Source: Galeopsis tetrahit | Lineage: Eukaryota; Streptophyta; Magnoliopsida; Lamiales; Lamiaceae | Assembly: GCA_963675135.1 (NCBI GenBank) | Contig: OY776123.1 | Coordinates: forward strand, 8,496,501-8,560,500 | Reading direction: 5' to 3' | DNA: 64,000 nucleotides | Part shown: piece by piece, positions 34,084 through 43,800 of the stretch | Numbering within the stretch: position 1 is the first letter of the stretch | How the letters are laid out: every line of letters begins with the position of its first letter | Notes under the pieces: generated by a model | Databases searched by the model: none | What the model saw: only the letters and a program-made list of their open reading frames with translations | What the model was told of the DNA's origin: nothing | Program-made: the position numbers and the translations under genes

Positions 34084-34358
34084 TTCATTTTTATTTTGAA
34101 GGCCCAGGAACCAGTTTTTTTTTTGCAAGGAAATGTAGAATTCACAAGTGTAGTAGAGGGCCTCGAGTTGATAAGTTGAGTTGCAGAGTATCCAAACCAT
34201 CATTTGTTGGTAATATTGAATGAAATATAATTAGCTTTTGAGTGGCTAAATCTCCCATATGAAAAAAAATCTATGCTGGAGTATTTCAATTCTTTTTGTA
34301 TTTGGTTTACTTCATTTAAATTAAGTTTTAGTGGAACAATGGACAATACAATACAGTA
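34084..34358. other. 3' flank of the UGT gene
   Basis: About 34260-34358 is likely the 3' UTR on the minus strand. No separate feature is seen. Confidence 0.4.
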
Positions 34359-35913
34359 TCAGAAATCCTTGATCCATTCTATCAAACTGTTAAAATTCTT
34401 GTGAGAGCACCCTCCCTTGACACTCTCCATTGCCTTTGCTTGAAGATTCAACACTCTCTCTTTGTAGCTTATATCACTGACAACACGGTCAACCTTATCC
34501 TTAATTTCTTCTTGTCTGATGATTCCCTTTCCATCTTTGATCAAACTTAATCCAATCTCCCACTCATCACAAATGTAGGTCTGGTTAACAAACTGGTCTG
34601 CAAAATAAGGCCAGCTGAGAAAAGGCACCCCATTGCCAACACCCTCCATGGTAGAATTCCAGCCACAATGGCTTATAAAGAGGGCCACAGATGGATGGGA
34701 TAATACTTGTTGCTGAGGAGCCCATCCCACCATTTGCCCTCGATTCTTCACCCTCTCCTCGAAACCTTCTGGATACGAATACGTCGTTGCATCTCGCCTC
34801 ACGACCCACAGAAACGGCCTATTGGTCAGTTCCAGCCCAAAAGCCAGTTCCTCAAACTGCTGCTGTTCAAATATAGTGAAGCTACCAAATGCAACATATA
34901 TAACAGAATTTGGTGGCTGTTGATCCAGCCATGCTAAGCAGGAATAGTCCTCTGCCCAGAAATGTCCTGCTGATTTTCCTAAACGGTCCCTCGCCAAAAG
35001 AGGTCCCACAAGTAGAATATCGGGAAACAGGTCGAACGCCCCGGGCTCCAGATCATAACAAGAGTTGCAGATTAGCCTCTGTCTTGATTTGACAAAGTGG
35101 TTATTATTGACCATAATATCAAAAATAATTTGTGTAGCCTGATCTCCCAGGGTAGTCCATGCAAATTCGCTCGAGTGTATTGCTGGCATGGTTGGCGATA
35201 AACGAACCGTCTGGTTCTTCAAAGGCCTCCCTGCATATATAGTACTAAATGTGAGCATAAACAAGAACAGAATCTTATTCAAATTGTTGCTATATATACA
35301 AGAAAATATAATTTTTTAGTGACAGAAATCCTGTCATTATAGCTAAAAGTCTTCAGTGACGATAATTGACTTTTAGCTAGAGAAGTAATAATGAAAGTAT
35401 GCTGTCACTAAAAATCAGTTTTCTTGTAGACTAACCGTTTTGGTCTATGATCCCATCACTGAGTAGCTTGGGGATGCTGACGAACAAGGCTATGACGGCG
35501 GCTGCAGCAGGCCAGAAGGCGGCTCTCTTAATCCCCATCTTCTCTGCAACCTCAAGAGCCCATCCCACAGTCCAATCAGCAATAACACATGTGATTTTGT
35601 GTTTTTGGTTTACTTTTTGAATAAGAGATTCCAGCTCCCCTGGCATGACCCTCAACATGGCTTCAGTTAGCTTGACCAAGTCATTTCTGTCCTCCCATGG
35701 CTCCAATCCATCTGGGATCGAAACCATGGTTACTAGGTCTCGTATAGCGTCTGATTCGGATAAAGATTCAACCAACTTCTTATGAATGAAGTTGGTGTTG
35801 ACAAATGTGACTTTGATGCCGTGCTTAATTACCAGCCATTGTGAGAGCTCCAACATGGGGATCACATGGCCTTGTGCTGGATAAGGTATGACTATTACAT
35901 GCGGATTTTCCAT
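34359..35913 (-). CDS. Family 1 UDP-glycosyltransferase, UGT83A1-like (449 aa, two exons)
   Basis: Exon 1 is 35913-35436 (donor AACG|GTTAGT), exon 2 is 35230-34359 (acceptor ATGCAG). The codon for Gly160 is split, and the joined frame is open. UGTs transfer a sugar from UDP-sugar to small acceptors such as phenolics, terpenoids or hormones in the cytosol. The N-terminal half has the acceptor-side motif PYPAQGHVIPM with the expected catalytic His16 and an Asp at 113 in VIADWTVGWALEV as likely partner. The C-terminal half holds the 44-residue PSPG box (Trp329 to Gln372) with HCGWNST at 347-353; it ends in Asp-Gln, which usually goes with UDP-glucose. Sequence order (IPDGLEPWEDRND, PAAAAVIALFVSIPKL, GSFTIFEQQQFEELAFGLEL) matches the UGT83A group. 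Length is close to the 460-residue norm, so it looks intact. The single intron at this place is a known UGT pattern. The acceptor cannot be told from sequence. Confidence 0.9.
35297..35428. mobile_element. CACTA-type MITE inside the UGT intron (132 bp)
   Basis: The inverted ends TACAAGAAAA and TTTTCTTGTA are followed inward by TTTTTTAGTGACAG and CTGTCACTAAAAA. A second inner pair, AGCTAAAAGTC and GACTTTTAGCT, extends the hairpin. TACAAGAAAA-type ends preceded by CAC are typical of small CACTA elements; here the outermost CAC is not kept. It fills about two thirds of the 205-bp intron and starts seven bases from the donor site. Confidence 0.72.
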
Positions 35914-35957
35914 TCTTTTCGTTTGTGCTCAAACTTTGTATACGTTCGACAAGGAGG

Positions 35958-35965
35958 ATATATAC
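35958..35965 (-). promoter_or_regulatory. TATA box of the UGT gene
   Basis: GTATATAT on the minus strand, about 45 bases upstream of the ATG at 35913, which would give a very short 5' UTR of about 15-20 bases. Confidence 0.6.
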
Positions 35966-35969
35966 ATCA

Positions 35970-36180
35970 TATGTTGTAGACTCCTCCCTTTTGCCATATG
36001 TATGGTATTTGTGCCTTTTAGTTTGTTTTTATTTCTTGTCTATCATTATTTGGATTTTCTGTCTTACGGCTTTAGAATTTAGCATCTAAGTCTCTGCAGC
36101 CGGCATCCCTGATCATGGCGTCGGTCCTTGGACTGAGCGGATTTTTGAATAATATTTTTACCTTTATGTTCAAAAAAAAG
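35970..36180 (+). repeat. Possible LINE 3' end with A-rich tail
   Basis: A T-rich stretch (TTTTAGTTTGTTTTTATTTC) leads into a less AT-rich segment and then TTTTTACCTTTATGTTCAAAA followed by more A. This resembles the 3' end of plant LINE elements. It lies directly upstream of the UGT promoter. There is no coding part or clear target duplication. Confidence 0.3.
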
Positions 36181-37130
36181 TTCTATGTTTGTTTTTTAGT
36201 GGAGCAATTTGTGAATATATCTTGCAACAGAATTTGTTAATTTTATTTATCGTATGTATGTATGGTTTTTTCAAGGTTTTTTACTCTTTCTTTATCATTT
36301 GAGCCCCAACACCAGTTCCTCGAACTGCATGTGATTCATTCAATTCAATTAGGTGTGGGAATGGGCAGGCTACCCAACAAGGCCTACGGCTCGACTTGAC
36401 TCATTTAATAAAGGGGATCAATAAGTCTTTTCACATAGAGTTTTTTTCAAATAAGAAAAGGTTAAAATTAATTTTAAATTAAGGTCAAAATCCAACAAAT
36501 GTACCATCTTACACTTAATATTTAAAATTGTATTTTAATATAATATTAAGTCTTTCCCAAATATCGAATATTCAAGTCTTCCACAAATCTCTAAAATTCA
36601 ATTTCATTTTCAGACTTAAAGATCTGAAAAAAAATCGTCAAATCAAATTAGATATTTTTTTCAGAAAAATCTCTGACTTGATTATGCAGGAAGATATACA
36701 GAACAATCTCTAACTACAATGTAGAAAAAAAAAATTAAAGTTGCATCAACATATTAATAATGCAGAAGTGTGCATTAAATTATGTGAATATGCCAGAAAA
36801 ACAACTTTAATGCAAATTAGATTTGCATTAATAAAATCAGTCTATTAATGTGGGTCACATGACTTGATTCAAGACTTCTAGAAACGTTGAAAACTGATTA
36901 ACACGAACCAACTTGGTTTTCCCATTGAATTCAATCTTGGGTATCACGAAATAATCCATTGATTGATAATCTGCTATTTATCAGTAAACCCTAAAATAAT
37001 AACAAAATAACATGTACAAACGACTAACAATCAATCTGCATCTCTATGTTTGGCCAAATATATGAACATAAAATACTTTTTTAAACTGGAATCAATAATT
37101 TAACAAAGTAATTGAAATCGTAAAAACCAG
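36181..37130. other. Intergenic, AT-rich, no gene recognised
   Basis: A short segment near 36350-36400 (GGGAATGGGCAGGCTACCCA) looks like a decayed hAT-type terminus. Otherwise unstructured. Confidence 0.35.
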
Positions 37131-37268
37131 TCACTTGCACCACGTCGATGTTGTCACGTCGCCGCAAATGAGATTGGGTGGGGGGTTCGATCGTGGACGA
37201 CGACGACAAGAAAGATCTGCCATCGACAATGCTTTTGTCTTCCATTCGGGGGGTTTGATCGTATTCGG

Positions 37269-37702
37269 TAGAGACGACAATTTGGGCCCGACCCGATGGA
37301 CCGACCCGGCAAACCCGAAACCTAGTATGGACTGAACTCTAAAATTAGAGGCCCATATAGAACTGAGCATATTTGGCCCGACCCGACGGGCCTAATGGGC
37401 TAGGCTGAATTTGGCCCGATCAATTTTTTTTCTTTAGGCAAATAAATAATTAAAATAAGTAAAGTACATTATTTTTAAATATTATTGTATTTTTTAATTT
37501 TATTTTAACTTTGAAATTTGAACTTAAGGTTATATATATAATTTTTGCTAAAAATATTTTTAAAAAAAATATATTTTATGGGTCGGGCTGGCCCGTTAGC
37601 TCGCTAGGTCCGACTAATTCATGGGCCAGCCCGACCCAGCCCACGAACACCGCTTGGTCCAATGGGCTGGGCTAGGCCGGACGACCTGATTTGCCAGCTC
37701 TA
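37269..37702. mobile_element. hAT-type non-autonomous element (434 bp), GGCCCGACCCG-rich
   Basis: Left end TAGAGACGACAATTTGGGCC; right end on the other strand TAGAGCTGGCAAATCAGG. GTATTCGG at 37261-37268 is repeated exactly at 37703-37710, an 8-bp target duplication. The TAGAGCTGGCAAA terminus with inner GGGCCGGGCC blocks is a widespread hAT type in plants. The interior is AT-rich and non-coding. Confidence 0.85.
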
Positions 37703-37925
37703 GTATTCGGCGCCTATGTTCTTGGGGAAGACAGATCGACGTTTGTGGGTGGAATTAAAGAAAGTCAAAAAATTCAATATAATGGCCACGATATTGATGT
37801 GTGATTTGAAAAAGGAATAAATTTTGATTCAATGGAAGATGGTTGAAAAAAAAGGAGAGATATAAGGAATGATGGTTGAAGAAAATGCAAGATATAAGAA
37901 ATTAATATGAAGAATTCATTAATCA

Positions 37926-38206
37926 AATTACTTGCACACTTTCCTTATTTGGACGTCCCAAAATTACATGCACACTCTTAATAAGGAAATACCCCACAAA
38001 ATTAATACTCTCTCAATATCATTTTATTTTCAAAATTGCCACCATCTTTTTACATACATTTTACTTTACACCTCATCATATTTACTTTACACCTCACCAA
38101 ATTACCTAAAATACCCCTCATTTATCTTACATCACCAACTACTAAATTCACTTTTCTTAAACAACGTGCCGGTCAAACCGTGCAAGTAATCCTGGGACGG
38201 AGGGAG
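37926..38206. mobile_element. Stowaway-like MITE, copy 3 (left end truncated)
   Basis: The right end CCTGGGACGGAGGGAG is followed by TA. The interior matches the 29410 copy (AAATACCCCACAAAATTAAT, TTCACTTTTCTTAAACAAC). The left end starts inside the family sequence at ATTACTTGCACACTTT, so the first 15 or so bases with CTCCGTCCC are missing. Confidence 0.75.
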
Positions 38207-38489
38207 TATATTTTAATTTAGGGGGGGTGTATTGGTTGTAGATTCTGTAGAATTTTTTTAGACTTTCAAAGTGTGGAGGTATTCAATTCGAATTTTCAAA
38301 AGTCTTTAAAAATTCTGAGGTATTCAATACGAATTTTAAAAAGTCTTTAAAAATCTTTAGGTATTCAACAGTCTATGGATTTTGTTGGATTCTCCTAAAA
38401 AAATATAAATAAATTTCACTATCCAAAATCTCTTCTAAAAATAAGAGATCTCAACGGATTCTCTCAAAGAACTCTGAAGACGAAAGATC

Positions 38490-38640
38490 AGAAGTATGGA
38501 TGGCAATATTGACCCGACCCGCGGGTATCCACCCCACCCCGCGAGCTTTGGGTCAGGTCGGATCCGTCCCGTATTGAGTATGGGTCGGATCTTGGTCTTA
38601 TGTCCGACCCGCGGGTATTTGACCCGCCCCGAATTAATAT
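38490..38640. repeat. GACCCGACCCGCGGG-rich fragment, likely part of a nested hAT-like element
   Basis: Begins ATGGATGGCAATATTGACCC and contains inverted CCCGCGGGTAT blocks at both sides (about 38516-38530 and 38605-38620), the composition seen in the hAT element at 37269. Ends were not resolved. Confidence 0.4.
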
Positions 38641-38651
38641 ATAAACTTTAT

Positions 38652-38687
38652 ATAATATATATATATATATTTTTATTGATAAAATAT

Positions 38688-38714
<27 letters not shown>
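38652..38714. repeat. AT microsatellite
   Basis: Two runs of (AT)n separated by a short TTTTTATTGATAAAA spacer. Confidence 0.85.
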
Positions 38715-38718
<4 letters not shown>

Positions 38719-38955
38719 TTTAAAAAAAATACTACACATTTAAAAAAAAAAAAAAAACTCTTCGCATCAATATGAGAGTTTATGAAAATCTATCTAAATG
38801 AATAAAAAAAAATATTCCACAATCATGTCAAGTTTATGAAAATCCATATAAATCATTAAAAAAAGTCAGTCATAGACTCTATGAATTTTATAAATCCACG
38901 TATTTTTTAAAGTCGAAAAAAATTCAATAAAATCTCAATTGAATACATCCCCTTA

Positions 38956-39569
38956 GATTCAAGTTAATAGGAGAGATAACTGAAAAATTAAGGAGAAGAG
39001 AAATTTGTGATATATAAAATTTTTAAAACACAATTCAATAATTAAGAGAATGAGATGAAGAATAAAAAGTTTACTTGATTAAAAAATACTAAAAAAAAAT
39101 TAGGTGACTCGTGAATTGGAAAAAATTAATGGGAAAAAAAAGATAGTTGAGTGAGAATTAATTAATTAAAACAAAATTTATATATACTCTAAATTGACAC
39201 TTGTGGAGGGAGTATATTTTGTAGTGAACTTGAGAAAAATTAGTTACTCATTGCCGTTATAGAAAATTGTCCGTGGCAGGGGTATTAATTTATGTCATTT
39301 CTTACCAATTTTTCAGAATTTATATTTAAAGATATTGAAAAGGGTAAAAAAAACCCACTACATTTCGCCTCCGTTTATGGAAGAATTAAATGACGAGTAA
39401 TATATCGAATGGTAAAGTCTCTCCATACCTGTCAATTTGGTACCTTATGAAATAAATTCCTCCCTACCACACTCATGAATTAAGAATTCTGACAACAACA
39501 AAGTCTACTCGACACAAATAAATTGAACGCTAATGAAACTTTTTACATGAATCTTTCACAAACTTCCCA
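38956..39569. other. Intergenic, AT-rich, no gene recognised
   Basis: Unstructured sequence between the Tourist-like element and the plastid-derived fragment. Confidence 0.4.
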
Positions 39570-39767
39570 ACTACTACTGTTCCAGATACGTCCTGGTATG
39601 GAATCATTTGAACTACAAAATCAAATCAGATTCTAGAACAAGATTTGACAAGTAATAGTCAACAAATTGAAATTCATTTAGCAACATTTTTTTTTCTTTC
39701 ATTTGAACTCATTTCAATAATTCTTTTAGTCGCTTTAATAGGCGCGATTGCTATAGCTCGTCAATAA
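39570..39767 (+). pseudogene. ndhG: Nuclear plastid DNA insertion: 3' end of ndhG (NDH subunit 6)
   Basis: In one frame the sequence reads VPDTSWYGII, stop, TTKSNQILEQDLTSNSQQIE, IHLATFFFLSFELISIILLV and ALIGAIAIARQ, then TAA at 39765-39767. This matches the C-terminal third of chloroplast NdhG, a membrane subunit of the plastid NAD(P)H dehydrogenase-like complex. The stop is TGA at 39609-39611 where plastid genes have a Trp codon, so one G-to-A change broke it. No other frame damage is seen over about 190 bases, which suggests a modest age. Only the gene end is present; sequence before 39570 does not continue the protein. Confidence 0.82.
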
Positions 39768-40146
39768 GAAATACACATTTATTAGAGAATATAATAGAAT
39801 AATATATTATAGGAATAATATAATGTATTATAGGAATAATATAATATACGGAGTATTATAGATAACAATCTTTTATTTATGGTTTATATTTATTTTCTTG
39901 TTTATCTATTTCCTTGTATATCTCTTGTAATCTCTATATATAGTGGACCACTCTTATCATCTCATTAACGGTGATTGAATATAATTCTCACATGGTATCA
40001 GCCTAATACACTGAAACCCTTTTTTCGGCGTCTCCGACGGGCTGGTATCCCTCGTCGCCGCCTTGCCCCTTCCCCTTTCTTCTCAATTTTTTCGGCGTCC
40101 TCGACGAGTAGGTATCCCTCGTCACCGCCTTGTTTTTTTTTTTTTT

Positions 40147-40416
40147 TTATCTCGAACGAGCTGGTCTCCCTCGTTCCCTCTCCCGGCCGCTTTTAGCCGC
40201 CACCGACGAGCTTGTATTCCTCGTCCCCCTTCTTCTTCTCGAACGAGCTGGTCTCCCTCGTTCCCTCTCCCGGCCGCTTTTAGCCGCCACCGACAAGCTT
40301 GTATTCCTCGTCCCCCTTCTTCTTCTTCTCGAACGAGCTGGTCTCCCTCGTTCCCTCTCTTAGCCGCTTTTAGCCGCCACCGACGAGCTTGTATTCCTCG
40401 CCCCCCTTCTTCTTCT
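40147..40416. repeat. Minisatellite A, unit about 88 bp (3 copies)
   Basis: Units start GAACGAGCTGGTCTCCCTCG, continue TTCCCTCTC, GGCCGCTTTTAGCCGCCACC and GACGAGCTTGTATTCCTCG, and end in a CTTCTTCTTCTC stretch. They lie inside the copia remnant. The long Arg/Ser/Pro-rich frame over it (40063-40557) follows the repeat and is not a host gene. Confidence 0.85.
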
Positions 40417-40555
40417 CGAGCGAGCAAGTCTCCTCGTCCCCCCTTCTTCTTCTCGAGCGAGCAAGTCTCCTCGTCCCCCCTTCTTCTTCTCGAGCGAGCA
40501 AGTCTCCTCGTCCCCCCTTCTTCTTCTCGAGCGAGCAAGTCTCCTCGTCCCCCCT
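40417..40555. repeat. Minisatellite B, unit 37 bp (about 4 copies)
   Basis: GAGCGAGCAAGTCTCCTCGT followed by CCCCCCTTCTTCTTCTC is repeated almost without change, directly after minisatellite A and clearly derived from part of its unit. Confidence 0.88.
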
Positions 40556-40838
40556 AATTTTTTTTTTCTTCGAGCGAGCACGTCTCCTCGTTCCCTCTCA
40601 TGGCCGATGAAGTTATCTCCATGACTGTTTTCACTCATATGGTGTTAGTCACACTCATCTGCACGTCTCCTCGTTTATATTTATTTCCTTGTTTATCTAT
40701 TTCCTTGTATATCTCTTGTAATCCCTATATATATTGGATCACTCTTATCATCTCATTAATTGTGATTGAATATAATTTTCACAACCTTCCGGGACGATTT
40801 TCCCTATCTATTGATAGTTGTATACCCCTAGTTATCGT

Positions 40839-43800
40839 AACCGTAGGGACATTTCGGTACATTATATATTCTTATACCGACGAAATTCCAGTTCTCGAAC
40901 TGGAATTTTAATTTCTCCAACCGTAGGGGCATTTCGGGACATTGTATATTCTTACACCGACGAAATTCCAATTTTCGAAATGGAATTTTAATTTATTCAA
41001 CCGTAGGGACAGTTCGGGACATAATATATTCATAAATTGACGAAATTCCAGTTCTCGAAACGGAATTTTAATTTCTCCAACCGTAGGGGCATTTCGGGAC
41101 ATTATATATTCTTACACCGATGAAATCCCAATTCTCGAACTGGAATTTTAATTTATTCAACCGTAGGGACATTTCGGGACATTATATATTCTTAAATCGA
41201 CGAAATTTCAATTCTCGAACTAAAATTTTAATTTCTCCAACTGTAGGGGCATTTCGGGACATTATATATTCTTAAACCGACCAAATTCCAATTCGGACAT
41301 TATATATTCTTAAACCGACGAAATTTTAGTTCTCGAACTGGAATTTTAATTTCTCCAACCGTAGGGGCATTTCGGGACATTATATATTTTTACACCGACG
41401 AAATTCCAATTCTCGAACTGGAATTTTAATTTATTCAACCATAGGGGCATTTCGGGACATTATATATTCTTAAACCGACGAAATTCCAGTTCTCGAAACG
41501 GAATTTTAATTTCTCCAACCGTAGGGGCATTTCGGGACATTATATATTCTTACACCGACGAAATCTCAATTCTCGAACTGGAATTTTAATTTATTCAACC
41601 GTAGGGACATTTCGGGACATTATATATTCTTAAACCGACGAAATTTCAATTCTCGAACTAGAATTTTAATTTCTCCAACTGTAGGGGCATTTAGGGACAT
41701 TATATATTCTTAAACCGACCAAATTCCAATTCGTACATTATATATTCTTAAACCGACGAAATTTCAGTTCTCGAACTGGAATTTTAATTTCTCCAACCGT
41801 AGGGGCATTTCGGGACATTATATATTTTTACACCGACGAAATTCCAATTCTCGAACTGGAATTTTAATTTATTCAACCATAGGGGCATTTCGGGACATTA
41901 TATATTCTTAAACCGACGAAATTCCAGTTCTCGAACTGAAATTTTAATTTCTCCAACCGTAGGGACATTTCAGGACATTATATATTCTAAATCCGACCAA
42001 TTTCCAATTCTCGAACTGGAATTTTAATTTCTTCAACCGTAGGGACATTTCGGGACATTATATATTCTTAAACCGACCAAATTCCAATTCTCGAACTGGA
42101 ATTTTAATTTGTACAACCGTAGGGACATTTCGGGACATTATATATTCTTAAACCGACGAAATTCCAATTCTCGAACTGGAATTTTAATTTCTCCAACCTT
42201 AGGGGCATTTCGGAACATTATATATTCTTAAACCGACCAAATTCCAATTCGGACATTATATATTCTTAAACCGACGAAATTTCATTTCTCGAACTGGAAT
42301 TTTAATTTATTCAACCGTAGGGACATTTCGGGACATTATATATTCTTAAACCGACGAAATTCCAGTTCTCGAACTGGAATTTTAATTTATTTAACCGTAG
42401 GGACATTTCGGTACATTATATATTCTTATACCGACGAAATTCCAGTTCTCGGACTAGAATTTTAATTTCTCCAACCGTAGGGGCATTTCGGGACATTGTA
42501 TATTCTTACAACGACGAAATTCCAATTTTTGAAATGGAATTTTAATTTATTCAACCGTAGGGACATTTCGGGACATAATATATTCATAAACCGACGAAAT
42601 TCCAGTTCTCGAAACGGAATTTTAATTTCTCCAACCGTAGAGGCATTTCGGGACATTATATATTCTTACACCGATGAAATCCCAATTCTCGAACTGGAAT
42701 TTTAATTTATTCAACCGTAGGGACATTTCGGGACATTATATATTCTTAAACCGACGAAATTTCAATTCTCGAACTACAATTTTAATTTCTCCAACTGTAG
42801 GGGCATTTCGGGACATTATATATTCTTAAACCGACCAAATTCCAATTCGGACATTATATATTCTTAAACCGACGAAATTTTAGTTCTCGAACTGGAATTT
42901 TAATTTCTCCAACCGTAGGGGCATTTCGGGACATTATATATTTTTACACCGACGAAATTCCAATTCTCGAACTGGAATTTTAATTTATTCAACCATAGTG
43001 GCATTTCGGGACATTATATATTCTTAAACCGACGAAATTCCAGTTCTCGAAACGGAATTTTAATTTCTCCAACCGTAGGGGCATTTCGGGACATTATATA
43101 TTCTTACACCGACGAAATCCCATTTCTCGAACTGGAATTTTAATTTATTCAACCGTAGGGACATTTCGGGACATTATATATTCTTAAACCGACGAAATTT
43201 CAATTCTCGAACTAGAATTTTAATTTCTCCAACTGTAGGGGCATTTCGAGACATTATATATTCTTAAACCGACCAAATTCCAATTTGTACATTATATATT
43301 CTTAAACCGACGAAATTTCAGTTCTCGAACTGGAATTTTAATTTCTCCAACCGTAGGGGCATTTCGGGACATTATATATTTTTACACCGACGAAATTCCA
43401 ATTCTCGAACTGGAATTTTAATTTATTCAACCATAGGGGCATTTCGGGACATTATATATTCTTAAACCGACGAAATTCCAGTTCTCGAACTGAAATTTTA
43501 ATTTCTCCAACCGTATGGACATTTCAGGACATTATATATTCTAAATCCGACCAATTTCCAATTCTCGAACTGGAATTATAATTTCTTCAACCGTAGGGAC
43601 ATTTCGGGACATTATATATTCTTAAACCGACAAAATTCCAGTTCTCGAACCGGAATTTTAATTTCTCCATTTGTAGGGGTATTTCGGGACATTATATATT
43701 CTTACACCGACGAAATTCCAATTCTCGAACTGAAATTTTAATTTCTCCAACCGTAGGGGCATTTCGGGACATTATATATTCTTAAACCAACCAAATTCCA

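Larger units (their letters stand above)
38221..38952. mobile_element. PIF/Harbinger-like (Tourist-type) element, 732 bp, with insertion
   Basis: Inverted ends GGGGGGGTGTATTGG and, on the other strand, GGGGATGTATTCAATTGAGA. TTA flanks both sides (38218-38220 and 38953-38955). Sub-terminal repeats around AATTTTTAAAGTC and TATGGATTTT recur. A GC-rich segment at 38490-38640 looks like a later insertion. Confidence 0.65.
39868..40784 (+). mobile_element. Degenerate Ty1/copia-type LTR element remnant
   Basis: The segment TTTATCTATTTCCTTGTATA, then CTCTTGTAAT..CTATATATA, CACTCTTATCATCTCATTAA and GTGATTGAATATAATT occurs at about 39898-39992 and again at about 40680-40784: two copies of an LTR 3' part, each ending CACA. 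The first is followed by TGGTATCAGCC (39993 onward), a tRNA-iMet-type primer site. The second LTR lacks its 5' part. The roughly 670-base interior has no pol and is largely tandem repeats. The start of the 5' LTR is not resolved and may lie closer to 39770. Confidence 0.65.

Noticed and set aside
40063..40557. 164-codon Arg/Ser/Pro-rich frame and its reverse-strand partner
   Set aside because: Both follow minisatellites A and B inside the copia remnant and would not encode a normal protein.
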